Notes: generated from the letters alone by a model not told the origin. DNA of 64,000 nucleotides from GCA-003244245 sp963712995 (GCA_963712995.1 CAVQKH010000022.1:248001-312000), one strand, 5' to 3'. Shown: positions 53,284 to 62,679, counted from the first letter of the stretch. Program-made: numbers and translations.

Positions 53284-54102
53284 GTGACAGACAGCTCGGC
53301 CACTTCCGGCCAGGGATTGCCCAACATCGACACCGGCGTGCCGCAGTCAGCCCGGATCTGGAACTACTGGCTGGGCGGTAAGGACAACTATCCGGTGGAC
53401 CGTGAGGTCGGTGACCAGTTCTGTCAGATCTTCCCGGACATCATCCTGGTAGCCCGCGCCTCTCGAGCGTTCATCGCGCGCTCGGTCCGCTATCTGGCCG
53501 GTGAGGCGGGTATTCGCCAGTTCCTTGACATCGGCACCGGCCTGCCCAGCGCCAATAACACCCACGAGGTCGCCCAGCGGGTGGCACCGGACTCGCGCAT
53601 CGTCTATGTCGATAACGACCCCTTGGTGCTGGCGCATGCCAGGGCCCTGCTCACCAGCACCCCCGAGGGCGCGTGCCAGTACATCGACGCAGATCTGCGC
53701 GAACCCGACACGATTCTGGAGGCGGCCGTTCGAACGCTGGATTTCGGCCAACCGGTCGCACTCATGATGAATGGGATCCTGGGTCACATCACCGACGACG
53801 CCGAGGCCTATGCCATCGTGAACCGACTCCTGGATGTCCTGCCCTCCGGCAGCTACCTCGCGCTCAACGACGGTACCAACGTCGTGCGCGGAAAAGAGTT
53901 CAACGACGCCATGCAGGTCTGGAACCAGGCCAGCTCGGCCCCGTACTGTCTGCGCAGCATCGAGCAGATCGCACGTTTTTTCGACGACCTGGAACTCGTG
54001 GCACCCGGCGTGGTCTCGTGTCCGTGTTGGCGGCCCGAAGCGAACCCCTTTGGGGTCCCTGCCGAGGTGGATGCGTTCGGCGGCGTGGGCCGAAAGCTCT
54101 GA
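53284..54102 (+). CDS. SAM-dependent methyltransferase, Methyltransf_19 (DUF574) family
   Basis: 272 residues, GTG start. SARIWNYWLGGKDNYPVDR and FLDIGTGLPSANNTHEVAQ parallel the enzyme at 5137 (about half the residues identical by eye). Convergent with a DUF5753 regulator, only 5 bp between stops. Substrate unknown. Confidence 0.9.
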   Translation: MTDSSATSGQGLPNIDTGVPQSARIWNYWLGGKDNYPVDREVGDQFCQIFPDIILVARASRAFIARSVRYLAGEAGIRQFLDIGTGLPSANNTHEVAQRVAPDSRIVYVDNDPLVLAHARALLTSTPEGACQYIDADLREPDTILEAAVRTLDFGQPVALMMNGILGHITDDAEAYAIVNRLLDVLPSGSYLALNDGTNVVRGKEFNDAMQVWNQASSAPYCLRSIEQIARFFDDLELVAPGVVSCPCWRPEANPFGVPAEVDAFGGVGRKL

Positions 54103-54107
54103 CGGGT

Positions 54108-55052
54108 TCAGATCTCGGTGAGGAGTTTTGTGAGGAAGTGGGTGGTGTCGGTGGGTGAGGTGGCCTCGACGCACAGGCGGTCCATGACGAGGAGGTAGTT
54201 GTCGGTTTCCCGTTTCTTGTCGAGGTAGACGGCGCTGGTGAGTTGTTCGAGGTAGACGATGTCGGGCAGGTCCGGTTCGGCGAATCGGAGGATGGTGAAG
54301 GGTCCGCCTGCCGCGGGGTGGGCCCCGGTGTGGAAGGGCAGGACCTGGAGGGTGATGTTGGGGAGTTCGGCCATCTCGATCAGGCGCCGGATCTGGGTGT
54401 GCTGGGCGGCGCGGCCGCCCGGTGCCCGTCGTAGTGCTGCTTCGTCGACGACGGCCCAGTAGTCGGGTGCCTCGGGTTGGGTGAGGAGTTCTTGACGGGC
54501 CATGCGCAGCGCGACGCGGCGGTCGATCTCGTCGGGGGAGCTGTGGAGTTGGCAGAGTTGGATGACCGAGCGGGCGCAGTCCTCGGTTTGGAGCAGGCCG
54601 GGCACGAACTGGACCTCGTAGGTGCGGATCACCGAGCTGGCTTGTTCCAGGCCCAGATAGGTCTCGAACCAGCTACACAGGACTTCACTGTACTGATGCC
54701 ACCAGCCGGGCTCGTTGGCGCGGCGGACCAGGGTGAGGAAGGCTTCTCGGTCCTGGTCGTCGGTGACGCCGTAGAGGGTGAGCAGGTCGGCGACATCGCG
54801 TGCCTTGAAACCGACTCGCCCCAGTTCGAGCCGGCTGATCTTGGCGTGGGATGCGCGGATCGCGTCCCCGGCGGTTTCACGGGTGATTCCGCGTGCCTCC
54901 CGGAGTCGACGTAGTTGGGTGCCAAGTGCCATCCGCAGGACGGTGGGTCCGGAGGATGGCGGGGTCAGACCCTGATTCGGAACATAGCCGAGTCGAGGGT
55001 CGCAGTGTGGCTGAGCGAATTCCAAAGCTTCCTCCCCCTTATTCTCTTCCAC
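54108..55052 (-). CDS. Scr1/DUF5753-family regulator, duplicate copy 1
   Basis: 314 residues, GTG start. Helix-turn-helix at about 45-100 (LRRLREARGITRETAGDAI, then ASHAKISRLELGR) and DUF5753 to the end (VPGLLQTEDCARSVIQLC, QVLPFHTGAHPAAGG). Nearly identical to the copy at 55448 (same length; most differences in the first 40 residues). Its own DUF397 partner upstream is broken. Confidence 0.93.
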   Translation of the reverse strand: MEENKGEEALEFAQPHCDPRLGYVPNQGLTPPSSGPTVLRMALGTQLRRLREARGITRETAGDAIRASHAKISRLELGRVGFKARDVADLLTLYGVTDDQDREAFLTLVRRANEPGWWHQYSEVLCSWFETYLGLEQASSVIRTYEVQFVPGLLQTEDCARSVIQLCQLHSSPDEIDRRVALRMARQELLTQPEAPDYWAVVDEAALRRAPGGRAAQHTQIRRLIEMAELPNITLQVLPFHTGAHPAAGGPFTILRFAEPDLPDIVYLEQLTSAVYLDKKRETDNYLLVMDRLCVEATSPTDTTHFLTKLLTEI

Positions 55053-55156
55053 GTTACTCCGATCGTGCCGTTCGGAGGGACTCGGCTGATCAACAGTGAA
55101 CCTGTGGGTGACGAGAAGAGGATCGTCGCTGGCCCGGACGTCCTAGGCTCCAGGTC

Positions 55157-55270
55157 ATGTTCCCGCCGGTCACGCCGTCGCACTCGCCCACCTTCGCATC
55201 ATGGATGACGGCGGCCATCCCGGCTCAGCAGTGGGTCAGCACCGGACCACCCGGGTGCCTGGAGTTCCGG
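55157..55270 (-). pseudogene. DUF397 remnant
   Basis: Reading leftward gives RNSRHPGGPVLTHC, a TGA stop, then AGMAAVIHDAKVGECDGV. The intact gene at 56494 reads RNSRHPGGPMLIYSCAGMAAFIHGVKVGEFDGV (quoted in parts). The in-frame stop and missing start show decay after the tandem duplication. Confidence 0.8.
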
Positions 55271-55404
55271 ACGACTCCCGATTCAGGCCATTTATTGTGT
55301 GCACCCGATTGGTCAGGGCTGACAGTGCCACATACGTCCCCGAGTGACTGGCCGCTGTCCAATGCCTATGTTCTCCCCAGTTGGCTACCAGTTTAAGGAA
55401 GGCA

Positions 55405-55433
55405 GCGCAAGCCTGGTGTAAGCGGCGCGTCGT
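55405..55433 (+). promoter_or_regulatory. Three heptamers at 11-bp spacing (SARP-type operator, site 2)
   Basis: GCGCAAG (55405), GTGTAAG (55416) and a weaker GCGTCGT (55427), with four-base spacers. It lies between the DUF397 remnant and the stop of the second regulator copy, where no rightward gene follows. It may be a relic of a displaced promoter. Confidence 0.45.
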
Positions 55434-55447
55434 CGGGTCAGATCGGG

Positions 55448-56392
55448 TCAGATCTCGGTGAGGAGTTTTGTGAGGAAGTGGGTGGTGTCGGTGGGTGAGG
55501 TGGCCTCGACGCCCAGGTGGTCCATGACGAGGAGGTAGTTGTCGGTTTCCCGTTTCTTGTCGAGGTAGACGGCGCTGGTGAGTTGTTCGAGGTAGACGAT
55601 GTCGGGCAGGTACGGTTCGGCGAATCGGAGGATGGTGAAGGGTCCGCCTGCCGCGGGGTGGGCCCCGGTGTGGAAGGGCAGGATCTGAAGGGTGATGTTG
55701 GGGAGTTCGGCCATCTCGATCAGGCGCCGGATCTGGGTGTGCTGGGCGGCGTGGCCGCCCGGTGCCCGTCGTAGTGCTGCTTCGTCGACGACGGCCCAGT
55801 AGTCGGGTGCCTCGGGTTGGGTGAGGAGATTTTGACGGGCCATGCGCAGCGCGACGCGGCGGTCGATCTCGTCGGGGGAGCTGTGGAGTTGGCAGAGTTG
55901 GATGACCGAGCGGGCGCAGTCCTCGGTTTGGAGCAGGCCGGGCACGAACTGGACCTCGTAGGTGCGGATCACCGAGCTGGCTTGTTCCAGGCCCAGATAG
56001 GTCTCGAACCAGTTGGGCAGGACTTCACTGTACTGGTGCCACCAGCCGGGTTCGTTGGCGTGTCGGACCAGGGTGAGGAAGGCTTCTCGGTCCTGGTCGT
56101 CGGTGACGCCGTAGAGGGTGAGCAGGTCGGCGACATCGCGTGCCTTGAAACCGACTCGCCCCGTTTCGAGCCGGCTGATCTTGGCGTGGGATGCGCGGAT
56201 CGCGTCCCCGGCGGTTTCACGGGTGATTCCGCGTGCCTCCCGGAGTCGACGTAGTTGGGTGCCCAGTGAGATCCGCCGGACGGTGGGTCCGGTGGGCGCT
56301 TGGGTCGTGCCCGCGCTCGGTGTATAGCCGAGTTGCGGGTCGCCGTGTGGTTGAGAGAGTCCCAAGGGTTTGTCCCCACATTCTTTTTTCAC
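55448..56392 (-). CDS. Scr1/DUF5753-family regulator, duplicate copy 2
   Basis: 314 residues from the GTG at 56392, the position matching copy 1; the frame stays open further upstream over the DUF397 gene but without family similarity. Same domains as copy 1. Differences such as LETGR for LELGR next to the recognition helix and PNW for CSW in DUF5753 may change specificity. It follows an intact DUF397 gene. Confidence 0.93.
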   Translation of the reverse strand: MKKECGDKPLGLSQPHGDPQLGYTPSAGTTQAPTGPTVRRISLGTQLRRLREARGITRETAGDAIRASHAKISRLETGRVGFKARDVADLLTLYGVTDDQDREAFLTLVRHANEPGWWHQYSEVLPNWFETYLGLEQASSVIRTYEVQFVPGLLQTEDCARSVIQLCQLHSSPDEIDRRVALRMARQNLLTQPEAPDYWAVVDEAALRRAPGGHAAQHTQIRRLIEMAELPNITLQILPFHTGAHPAAGGPFTILRFAEPYLPDIVYLEQLTSAVYLDKKRETDNYLLVMDHLGVEATSPTDTTHFLTKLLTEI

Positions 56393-56493
56393 GCTAGTCC
56401 GGTCGTGCCATTTTAAGAGCTCGACTGGAGCAACACTGGAACCTGTGGGTGATGAGAAGGTGGCGGCGCCGGCTGCCCCCAACGTCATCCGCT

Positions 56494-56742
56494 TCAGGTC
56501 GTGTTCTCGCTGGCCACGCCGTCGAACTCGCCTACCTTCACCCCGTGGATGAACGCGGCCATACCAGCGCAGGAGTAGATCAACATCGGCCCACCCGGGT
56601 GCCGGGAGTTCCGTACGGCGATCCGTCCGTTGACCAGCTGTGCCAGCTCGACGCAGCTGCCGCACGGGTTGCTGTAGCGGCTCTTCTGCCAGGCAGCGCC
56701 GACGATGGGGGACGTCGCCATCACGTCGTTGATCAACTGCAT
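56494..56742 (-). CDS. DUF397 protein
   Basis: 82 residues, ATG with AAAGGGG upstream. AAWQKSRYSNPCGSCVELAQL and RIAVRNSRHPGG, then GMAAFIHGVKVGEFDG, match DUF397 (first motif: key residues W, S, C-x-x-C, E). Partner of the regulator at 55448; 102 bp between them. Confidence 0.92.
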   Translation of the reverse strand: MQLINDVMATSPIVGAAWQKSRYSNPCGSCVELAQLVNGRIAVRNSRHPGGPMLIYSCAGMAAFIHGVKVGEFDGVASENTT

Positions 56743-57394
56743 CTCGACCCCTTTCCACGGTTTCGGTGAGGAGTGGCGTCCGTAGGTTTAGGAGTTCCCC
56801 CGGTCCGAAGGCCTCAGCAGCAGTGTCACCAGGACGGCTCAACGCGCTAAGGTCCCCCTCAGTGACTGAACGTTACTCAAGGAGGCGCTGGCGTCAAACC
56901 CGGGATGGTGGTGGTGACGCCACCCGGCCGCTGTCGCGCCGCCGGTAGGTGCCAGGACTGCGTCGAGTCCGACGGCTCGTTCATCTGCTGGCTCGAGCCC
57001 GGGTCCATCGCCGCCGATGGATTCATCCCAGGCGGAGAGCAGCATGCGGCTGTGACAATATGAGGTAGCACTGGATAGCGCTCGATGTCACTGAGTTGTC
57101 CTAAGTAATCAACAGATATAGTCGCGATGTGACGGATCGTTGTCGGTCGTTGTAAGTGCACTGTAGCTTGCAGGCGTAACCGCAAAAGCACGGTGTCGAC
57201 CCTCGAATGTCGACGCCTCGATCCGCGAAGTTCGGTGTCACGTCGATCTGCCCGTTATTACCGCCTTCGGTCCCGCCGGCCTCGACTCTGTGTCACTGCA
57301 TTACTCTCACGTGAAGCCTAATGGGGGACTTACTTTTTGATATGTCGAGTTTTACGGTTGAGAAGTCGGTGCGCAGCGAGCCGGGGAGGCGCTG
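56743..57394. other. Intergenic region before the SARP gene
   Basis: 652 bp. It includes a possible small Cys-containing ORF at 56905, an AT-richer stretch at 57060-57180, and the leader of the SARP gene. A GCGTAAC heptamer at about 57173 resembles one SARP half-site but lacks a clear partner. Confidence 0.4.
56905..57063 (+). CDS. Possible 52-residue Cys-containing protein
   Basis: ATG start (MVVVTPPGRCRAAGRCQDC), then an acidic/hydrophobic second half ending HAAVTI. Four Cys, three of them in C-x5-C-x2-C. A GGAGG lies 19-24 bases upstream, too far to be ideal. No family recognised. Confidence 0.35.
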   Translation: MVVVTPPGRCRAAGRCQDCVESDGSFICWLEPGSIAADGFIPGGEQHAAVTI

Positions 57395-58246
57395 GTGGGC
57401 GGCAATCAAGTGGGTCAATTGATCATGAAAAATTCCGAGTCGGCGATCGTGAGCCGTATTGATGGAGGTTTCAGTCTCACCCCTATGAGGATCCAGCTGG
57501 CCGGCCGGGTGGCAGTAGAATCTACGCACACAAAGGTCGATGAGCGGTTGCTTTATGGAAGTCAAGCCCGCCATATGTTTGTGATGTTGGTGGTGGAGCG
57601 GGAACGCCCGGTCCCTCGTGACGAGCTCGCCGAGGCGCTGTGGCCCAACGGACTACCTCGCACGTGGGCGGCCGCACTGCGTGGCGTGGTCAGCAAGGTT
57701 CGCGCTTTCTTGGCTGCTGCGGGGTTCTCGGAGAGCGCGGCGGCGTATGACGGCTTCGGTGCCTACCAGCTCCATCTACCGGCCGACGTGGTGGTCGATA
57801 TCGAGTTCGCCGGTTCTGCCGTGGAAACAGCGGAGCAGATGTTGCACGAGGGCAATCCCGCGCGGGCGGTGGCACTCGCGGAGTACGCTCGGACGGTCGC
57901 GGTGCGGCCGTTCCTTCTCGACGCGAAGGGGCGGTGGGTCGAGGGTGTGCGCGACCGGCTGCGCGAGGTACTGCTGTGGTCGCTGTGTGTGCTCAGCGAA
58001 GGCTACGCGCAGCGGCGTCGGTACCAACTTGCCGTGCGCACCGCCGAGGACGCGATCGAGCTCGAACCGTTTCGGGAACGGGCGCACCAGTTGCTCATGC
58101 GCGTACACACGGCGGCGGGAAATCCGGCTGAGGCGTTGCGTGCATATGATCGCTGCCGCCGGCTGCTGGCCAAAGAATTGGGTGTCTACCCTGCGGCGGA
58201 GACCGCGGCTCTCCATCTTGCGCTACTCCGAAACGGGAATGGCTAG
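57395..58246 (+). CDS. SARP-type (BTAD-domain) transcriptional activator
   Basis: 283 residues from the GTG at 57395 with GGGGAGG upstream. An OmpR-like winged helix (about 35-105: RPVPRDELAEALWPNGLPR, WAAALRGVVSKVRAFL) is followed by the bacterial transcriptional activation domain (LLDAKGRWVEGVRDRLREVL, AYDRCRRLLAKELGVYP). Small SARPs of this size activate biosynthetic clusters by binding heptamer repeats, and such a site (58276) lies 30 bp past its stop, before the permease gene. Confidence 0.9.
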   Translation: MGGNQVGQLIMKNSESAIVSRIDGGFSLTPMRIQLAGRVAVESTHTKVDERLLYGSQARHMFVMLVVERERPVPRDELAEALWPNGLPRTWAAALRGVVSKVRAFLAAAGFSESAAAYDGFGAYQLHLPADVVVDIEFAGSAVETAEQMLHEGNPARAVALAEYARTVAVRPFLLDAKGRWVEGVRDRLREVLLWSLCVLSEGYAQRRRYQLAVRTAEDAIELEPFRERAHQLLMRVHTAAGNPAEALRAYDRCRRLLAKELGVYPAAETAALHLALLRNGNG

Positions 58247-58275
58247 TACCGCCGCCTCGCTACCGTAGGAGCGAG

Positions 58276-58304
58276 GCGTAAGTCTGGCGCAAGTGCTGCG
58301 AAAA
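58276..58304 (+). promoter_or_regulatory. Three heptamers at 11-bp spacing (SARP-type operator, site 3)
   Basis: GCGTAAG (58276), GCGCAAG (58287) and GCGAAAA (58298), four-base spacers, about 117 bp before the permease start. Orientation and place fit activation of the permease by the adjacent SARP. Confidence 0.65.
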
Positions 58305-58420
58305 TGGTGTCCAGCCACTGGGGGTTTGGGCCGATCGTGTCGTTCTCATTGCGCCAGGGTTACGCCCACCTGTCTAGCTTGTGGTTGACATCGATGACCG
58401 ATCGGGACGAGGGCTGAAGA

Positions 58421-59644
58421 ATGAACCTGCTGGAGGCGGTGCGGATCGCGCTTCGGGGTTTACGGGCCAATCGGTTGCGCTCCGTGCTGACCATGCTCGG
58501 CATCATCATCGGAGTCGCGGCGGTGATTCTGCTGGTCGCGGTCGGCAATGGGGTGCAGACTTCGGTCAATGAGCGCGTCGAGCCGCTGGCCAATCTCATC
58601 ACCATTGTGCCGACGGCCGGTAACGTCCCCGGGGGTGTTGCGAAAAATTTGATCGATGCCGACGCCGCTGCGCTGGAGAACTTTGACCGGGCCCCCGATA
58701 TCTCCAGTGTCACCCCGGCCAGCACCGGCAACACGGTGGTCGAGTTCGACAGTGTCGACTCGCGTACGTTCCTCGTCGGCTCCACCGAGCGCTGGGCCGA
58801 GGTGAGCAACCGGAAGCTGCAGGCCGGGTCGTTCTTCGACGAATCCGATGTCCGCTCCACTGCACGGGTGGTGGTGCTCGGTCCCACTACGGCGGACACC
58901 CTGTTCGGCGAGGAGCCCTCGGCCGCGCTGGGCCAGCGGGTCCGGATCAACCACCAGAGTCTCACCGTCATCGGGGTACTGGATTCCGCTGGCGAGCCGG
59001 CCGATACCACCGTGATCATGCCGCTGACCACCGCACGCCGTTACGTCTTCGGTGCCAGTGACAAACTCAACCAGATCCTCGTGCAAGCCACCCAAGCCGC
59101 CACCGTGCCGGCCGCCCGCACTCAGGCGACCGACATCCTCAGCGACCGGCACCGGATCAAAGAGCCCGCGAGAAGGGACTTCGAGATCCAGTCCTTTGGT
59201 AGCCGGATCAAATCGTTCAACCAGATCCTCGACATCCTCACCATGTTCACCGCCTCCGTCGCGGCGATCTCGTTGCTCGTCGGCGGGATCGGAGTCCTGA
59301 ACATCATGCTGGTCTCGGTCACCGAACGAACCCGCGAGATCGGGATCCGCAAGGCGGTCGGCGCCACTCGCCGCGCCATTCTCCAGCAGTTTCTCATCGA
59401 GTCCATCGTGCTGGCCGGCATCGGCGGGTTGATAGGTGTTGGTTTAGGGGTCGGCCTGTCGGTGCTCGGCGCCGCCATCGCGCCCTCTTTCGGCTCCACC
59501 TTCGCTACGTTCGCCCCCGCCGTGACCATCCCCTCCATCGTGATCTCGTTCGTGATCAGCCTCGCGATCGGACTCGTCGCAGGCGGCTACCCGGCCAACC
59601 GGGCCGCCCGGCTCCGCCCGATCGAGGCTCTTAGATACGAGTGA
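58421..59644 (+). CDS. MacB/FtsX-type ABC transporter permease
   Basis: 407 residues. N-terminal membrane helix (MLGIIIGVAAVILLVAVGNG), a large outside MacB-type domain (about 45-270), then three helices of an FtsX domain (IKSFNQILDILTMFTASVAAI; ERTREIGIRKAVGATRR). Such permeases work with a cytoplasmic ATPase, normally next door; none is present here, so it must share one or be idle. Preceded by a SARP-type operator. Confidence 0.9.
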   Translation: MNLLEAVRIALRGLRANRLRSVLTMLGIIIGVAAVILLVAVGNGVQTSVNERVEPLANLITIVPTAGNVPGGVAKNLIDADAAALENFDRAPDISSVTPASTGNTVVEFDSVDSRTFLVGSTERWAEVSNRKLQAGSFFDESDVRSTARVVVLGPTTADTLFGEEPSAALGQRVRINHQSLTVIGVLDSAGEPADTTVIMPLTTARRYVFGASDKLNQILVQATQAATVPAARTQATDILSDRHRIKEPARRDFEIQSFGSRIKSFNQILDILTMFTASVAAISLLVGGIGVLNIMLVSVTERTREIGIRKAVGATRRAILQQFLIESIVLAGIGGLIGVGLGVGLSVLGAAIAPSFGSTFATFAPAVTIPSIVISFVISLAIGLVAGGYPANRAARLRPIEALRYE

Positions 59645-59703
59645 GCTCAGCTAGATACGAGTGAGCTCAGCGGTAGGGTCTCCGCTTTCCCCACAACCAA
59701 CAG

Positions 59704-60871
59704 ATGTGGCGGGGCGGGATGTCGAAGAGCGCGCTGGGCCTGCTGACCCTGGTAGTAGCCGTGCTGCTTGGTGTCGGGGTGGGTGGCTGTGGTACCCAGC
59801 CTCGGGGATCGGCGTCCGGGTTGATCCCGTCGCTGGCTGACGTCCATCCCTGCGATCCGGCTGCTCTGGGTGCCACCGCGACCGGTGCCGGCGCCGGCGG
59901 GGTGTTCCGGGGTCCTGGGGGTGTCACGTTCAATTGCGCGACGCTGTCCGTGCCGTTGGATCATGCCGGGCTGTGGGCGGCTCCCCAGCAGGGCGGGCGG
60001 CTCTCGCTGCAGGTCGTGATGGCCGACAACACCACCGCGCCGCGTGGTGTGCTGGTGTGGCTGGTCGGCGGCTCGGGTGTACCGGGAGTGGGGTTGACCG
60101 CTGCGATCGCCCACCAGTTCGACCCGGCGGTGCTGCGCGAGTACCGGTTGGTGTTGTTCTCCGCGCGCGGCACCGGTACCGGGGCGCTGCGATGCCCACA
60201 CTGCAGCAGGTGATGGACCGATTCGGATCAGGCCGTGCCCCCGCCCAGCGCCGTGCAGGCGTGCGCGCAATCCATCGGTGCTGATCGCCGGTTCTACACC
60301 ACCGCCGACACCGTCGCTGACCTGGATATGCTGCGTCAAGCGTTGCGGGTGGGCACGCTCACCCTCGACGGCGCCTCCTATGGCACCTTCGTCGCCGAAC
60401 GCTACGCGATCACCCATCCTGGCCGGGTATCACGGTTGGTGCTGGACTCGGTCGTACCGCACGACACCTTCGACCCGCTGGAGATCGCCGCTTTCAACCG
60501 CACCGCGGATGTGCTGCGGATGGTGTGCGCGGAAACCCGGTGTGGCACCGATCCGGCACAGGACCTCTCTGCGGTGATCGCGGTCCGCCATGACGGCCCC
60601 CGGCTGCTCGGGATTCTCAGTGGGCTAACCCATGGCGCACCACGGCTGAGCGGCGTACCGGCCGCGCTGCATGAGGCGGCGCGGGGTGCCGACGCTGCTG
60701 CTGGTCGGCGACCATGACCTGATCACGCCCTTGGCGTGGGCACAGCACGAGGCCGCCCACGCCCCCCGTGGTCACCTTGTCGTCATCCCCGGCTCGGGAC
60801 ACATCACTCAGAACAACGGCAACGGCGCGGCGGGCCGCGCAGCCGTCACCGAGTTCCTGACCGGTCCGTGA
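59704..60871 (+). pseudogene. Secreted alpha/beta hydrolase (TAP-like peptidase), broken
   Basis: Lipoprotein signal with lipobox VGGC at about 25-28, then a typical N-terminal part to RLVLFSARGTGTGALRCP. The rest lies in other frames: LDGASYGTFVAERYA (nucleophile Ser) in 60235-60717 and TLLLVGDHDLITPL plus VVIPGSGHIT (Asp, His) in 60671-60871. At least two frameshifts and a loss of sequence around 60200-60240 and 60690. All three catalytic residues survive but not in one frame. Confidence 0.85.
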
Positions 60872-60909
60872 GGCCTACAGTGTGAATGGCCCGTCCCGGG
60901 CAAGGAAAG

Positions 60910-61680
60910 CTAGACGGATTCGTCGGTCCAGTTCAGCCAGGGTTTGAGGTCGAGGTAGCGACGTACCCGCTGGATGTAGCGCTCCGCGCCGGCATCTTTC
61001 CACTGGCCCGACCAGTGCCAGCCCACGCAGTGCCAGATGTCGCCGGAACCGTAGTCGTTGCCCAGGTAGGTGACCCAGCCTTCGTAGCAGGCCCGGGTGC
61101 GGGCACCGTAGTAGTCGACGTTGAACGCGGTGCTTCGCTGGGACAGCGGGTAGGAGCCAGGCAGGTAGATGTGCTTGAGCTGCATGATCCCGAAGCTGGT
61201 CGGGCAGGGTGGCCTTGCGCCGCCGACGCAGTCTCCTGCGTTGTCCGACTTGTCGCTGACGGTGTTCTGACGCCAGCGGCTCTCCTGGACCGCGACCGCC
61301 CGCAGGATGTCGGCGTCCAGGCCCCACTTGCAGGCACCCCAGGCGAGGATCTCGCCGGTGGTGCCGGTGAAATCGCCGTCGATTCTGGGCACGAATTGCC
61401 GGTTGGCCTGCTCGGTGAAGTCATCCCAGATCGGCATCACCACCCGGCCGGGAACGACATGGTTGGCCGAGGTGTTCTCAGGCCGTGGTTCCCGCTGGTC
61501 ACGATGGATTCTTGCCGCGCATTCCTTGCCCGAGGGCAGCGCGGCACCCACCGGAAGCGTGACGAAGTCGTTCTCGCCACTCCGTGACGTGCATCCGCAT
61601 ATGAGGAACAGGACGACGAATGCGATTGCGATGTGTTGTCGCAAGACAGGTCTGATCCCGCCCAGCATCACTCGGCTCAC
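60910..61680 (-). CDS. Secreted lipoprotein with a lytic-transglycosylase-like fold
   Basis: 256 residues. Lipoprotein signal (AIAFVVLFLICGC). The helical domain has AVAVQESRWRQNT and SFGIMQLKH, the E-S and G-I-M-Q pattern of SLT transglycosylases, and CVGWHWSGQW near the end. Two Cys pairs probably form disulfides. It would cut peptidoglycan outside the membrane. GTG start. Convergent with the broken hydrolase. Confidence 0.8.
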   Translation of the reverse strand: MSRVMLGGIRPVLRQHIAIAFVVLFLICGCTSRSGENDFVTLPVGAALPSGKECAARIHRDQREPRPENTSANHVVPGRVVMPIWDDFTEQANRQFVPRIDGDFTGTTGEILAWGACKWGLDADILRAVAVQESRWRQNTVSDKSDNAGDCVGGARPPCPTSFGIMQLKHIYLPGSYPLSQRSTAFNVDYYGARTRACYEGWVTYLGNDYGSGDIWHCVGWHWSGQWKDAGAERYIQRVRRYLDLKPWLNWTDESV

Positions 61681-61899
61681 TGATTCCCCCCGAAGAATCT
61701 TCTACACCCGGCAGGAATATAGCAGCGACGGTCGGGACTGGTGGCAACAGTCCACTGGGCGTTTTCACCATACGTCATGAGTACGATCAATACTCGGGCG
61801 TCGTGACTGAGTGCCCCGCTGAAAACGTGTGACGCTGAGGGTGACGACACCTGATGACCGGCCTGCTGATTCCGACGTGGTGGATGACGAGGAGCGACG

Positions 61900-62664
61900 A
61901 TGGGGATGATGGGTCTTAGGACCAGCCGGACCGCGCTCGCCGCGGCGATCGGACTCCTGGTCACCATCACCGGATGCACCGGTGGCGACGATTCCGCCCG
62001 CCCTGAGATCAAGGTCGGCGTCATCGTGTCGGATCCCGCGGGCTCGGCGCGGTGGAAGGAGGTCGACGAGCCGCTGCTGCACGACGCCATGAGCGCCGAG
62101 GGACTGGACGCCGAGGTGGCGAACAGCGAAGGCGACGCGACGAAGTTCGCTGCGATCGCCGACCGTATGATCAATGACGGGGTCAAGGTACTGGTCACTG
62201 CGCCGCCGAACAACGAGCTTCTCACCGCCAACGGCGGCCACGTCGACGGTGTGCTGGCGACCGACGACGGCGTGGCCGGCGCGGTGATCGCGGTGCTACG
62301 AAAGAAAGGGTTGAACGGGAAAGTCCGGGTGACAGGCCTGGGCGCCACCCCGGAAACCCTCAAGGCGATCCTGCGCGGTGACCAGTTCATGACGGTGTTC
62401 ATACCCATCGACCAGCAGGCCACGGTAGCGGCGAAGCTCGCCGGGGCACTGGCGAGAAACGATCGCGCGGCTGCCGACAACATGGCGCCGATGGTCGAGA
62501 CTGACTCCACCGGAGGCCGCAAGGTACGCGCAGTGCTGGTACCGCCGGTGTTCATCACGTTGGACACGATCAACCAGGTGATCGGCAGTGGCTTAATCAG
62601 CTCACGTGACATCTGTGACGGCGAGCTGGCCCTACGGTGCGACCAGCTCCACATCCCCCGATAA
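61900..62664 (+). CDS. Sugar-binding-protein-like lipoprotein with an internal deletion
   Basis: 254 residues, ATG with GGAG upstream. Lipobox TGC, then KVGVIVSDPAGSARWKEVD and AAIADRMINDGVKVLV as in xylose-type periplasmic binding proteins. After VTAPPN the text jumps to NELLTANGGHVDGVLATDDG, a segment normally about 90-100 residues later, then VRVTGLGATPETLKAILRG and the usual end. The missing middle includes much of the sugar pocket. No permease or ATPase adjacent. Probably non-functional as a transporter component. Confidence 0.7.
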   Translation: MGMMGLRTSRTALAAAIGLLVTITGCTGGDDSARPEIKVGVIVSDPAGSARWKEVDEPLLHDAMSAEGLDAEVANSEGDATKFAAIADRMINDGVKVLVTAPPNNELLTANGGHVDGVLATDDGVAGAVIAVLRKKGLNGKVRVTGLGATPETLKAILRGDQFMTVFIPIDQQATVAAKLAGALARNDRAAADNMAPMVETDSTGGRKVRAVLVPPVFITLDTINQVIGSGLISSRDICDGELALRCDQLHIPR

Positions 62665-62679
62665 GGACTGCGGGCTACT

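Larger units (their letters stand above)
54108..56742 (-). repeat. Tandem duplication of a DUF397-regulator module
   Basis: 54113-55270 and 55447-56630 (approximate ends) are two direct copies, each holding a DUF397 sequence followed by a DUF5753 regulator. The regulator parts are over 90 percent identical by eye, while the DUF397 and spacer parts have diverged much more. Confidence 0.85.
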
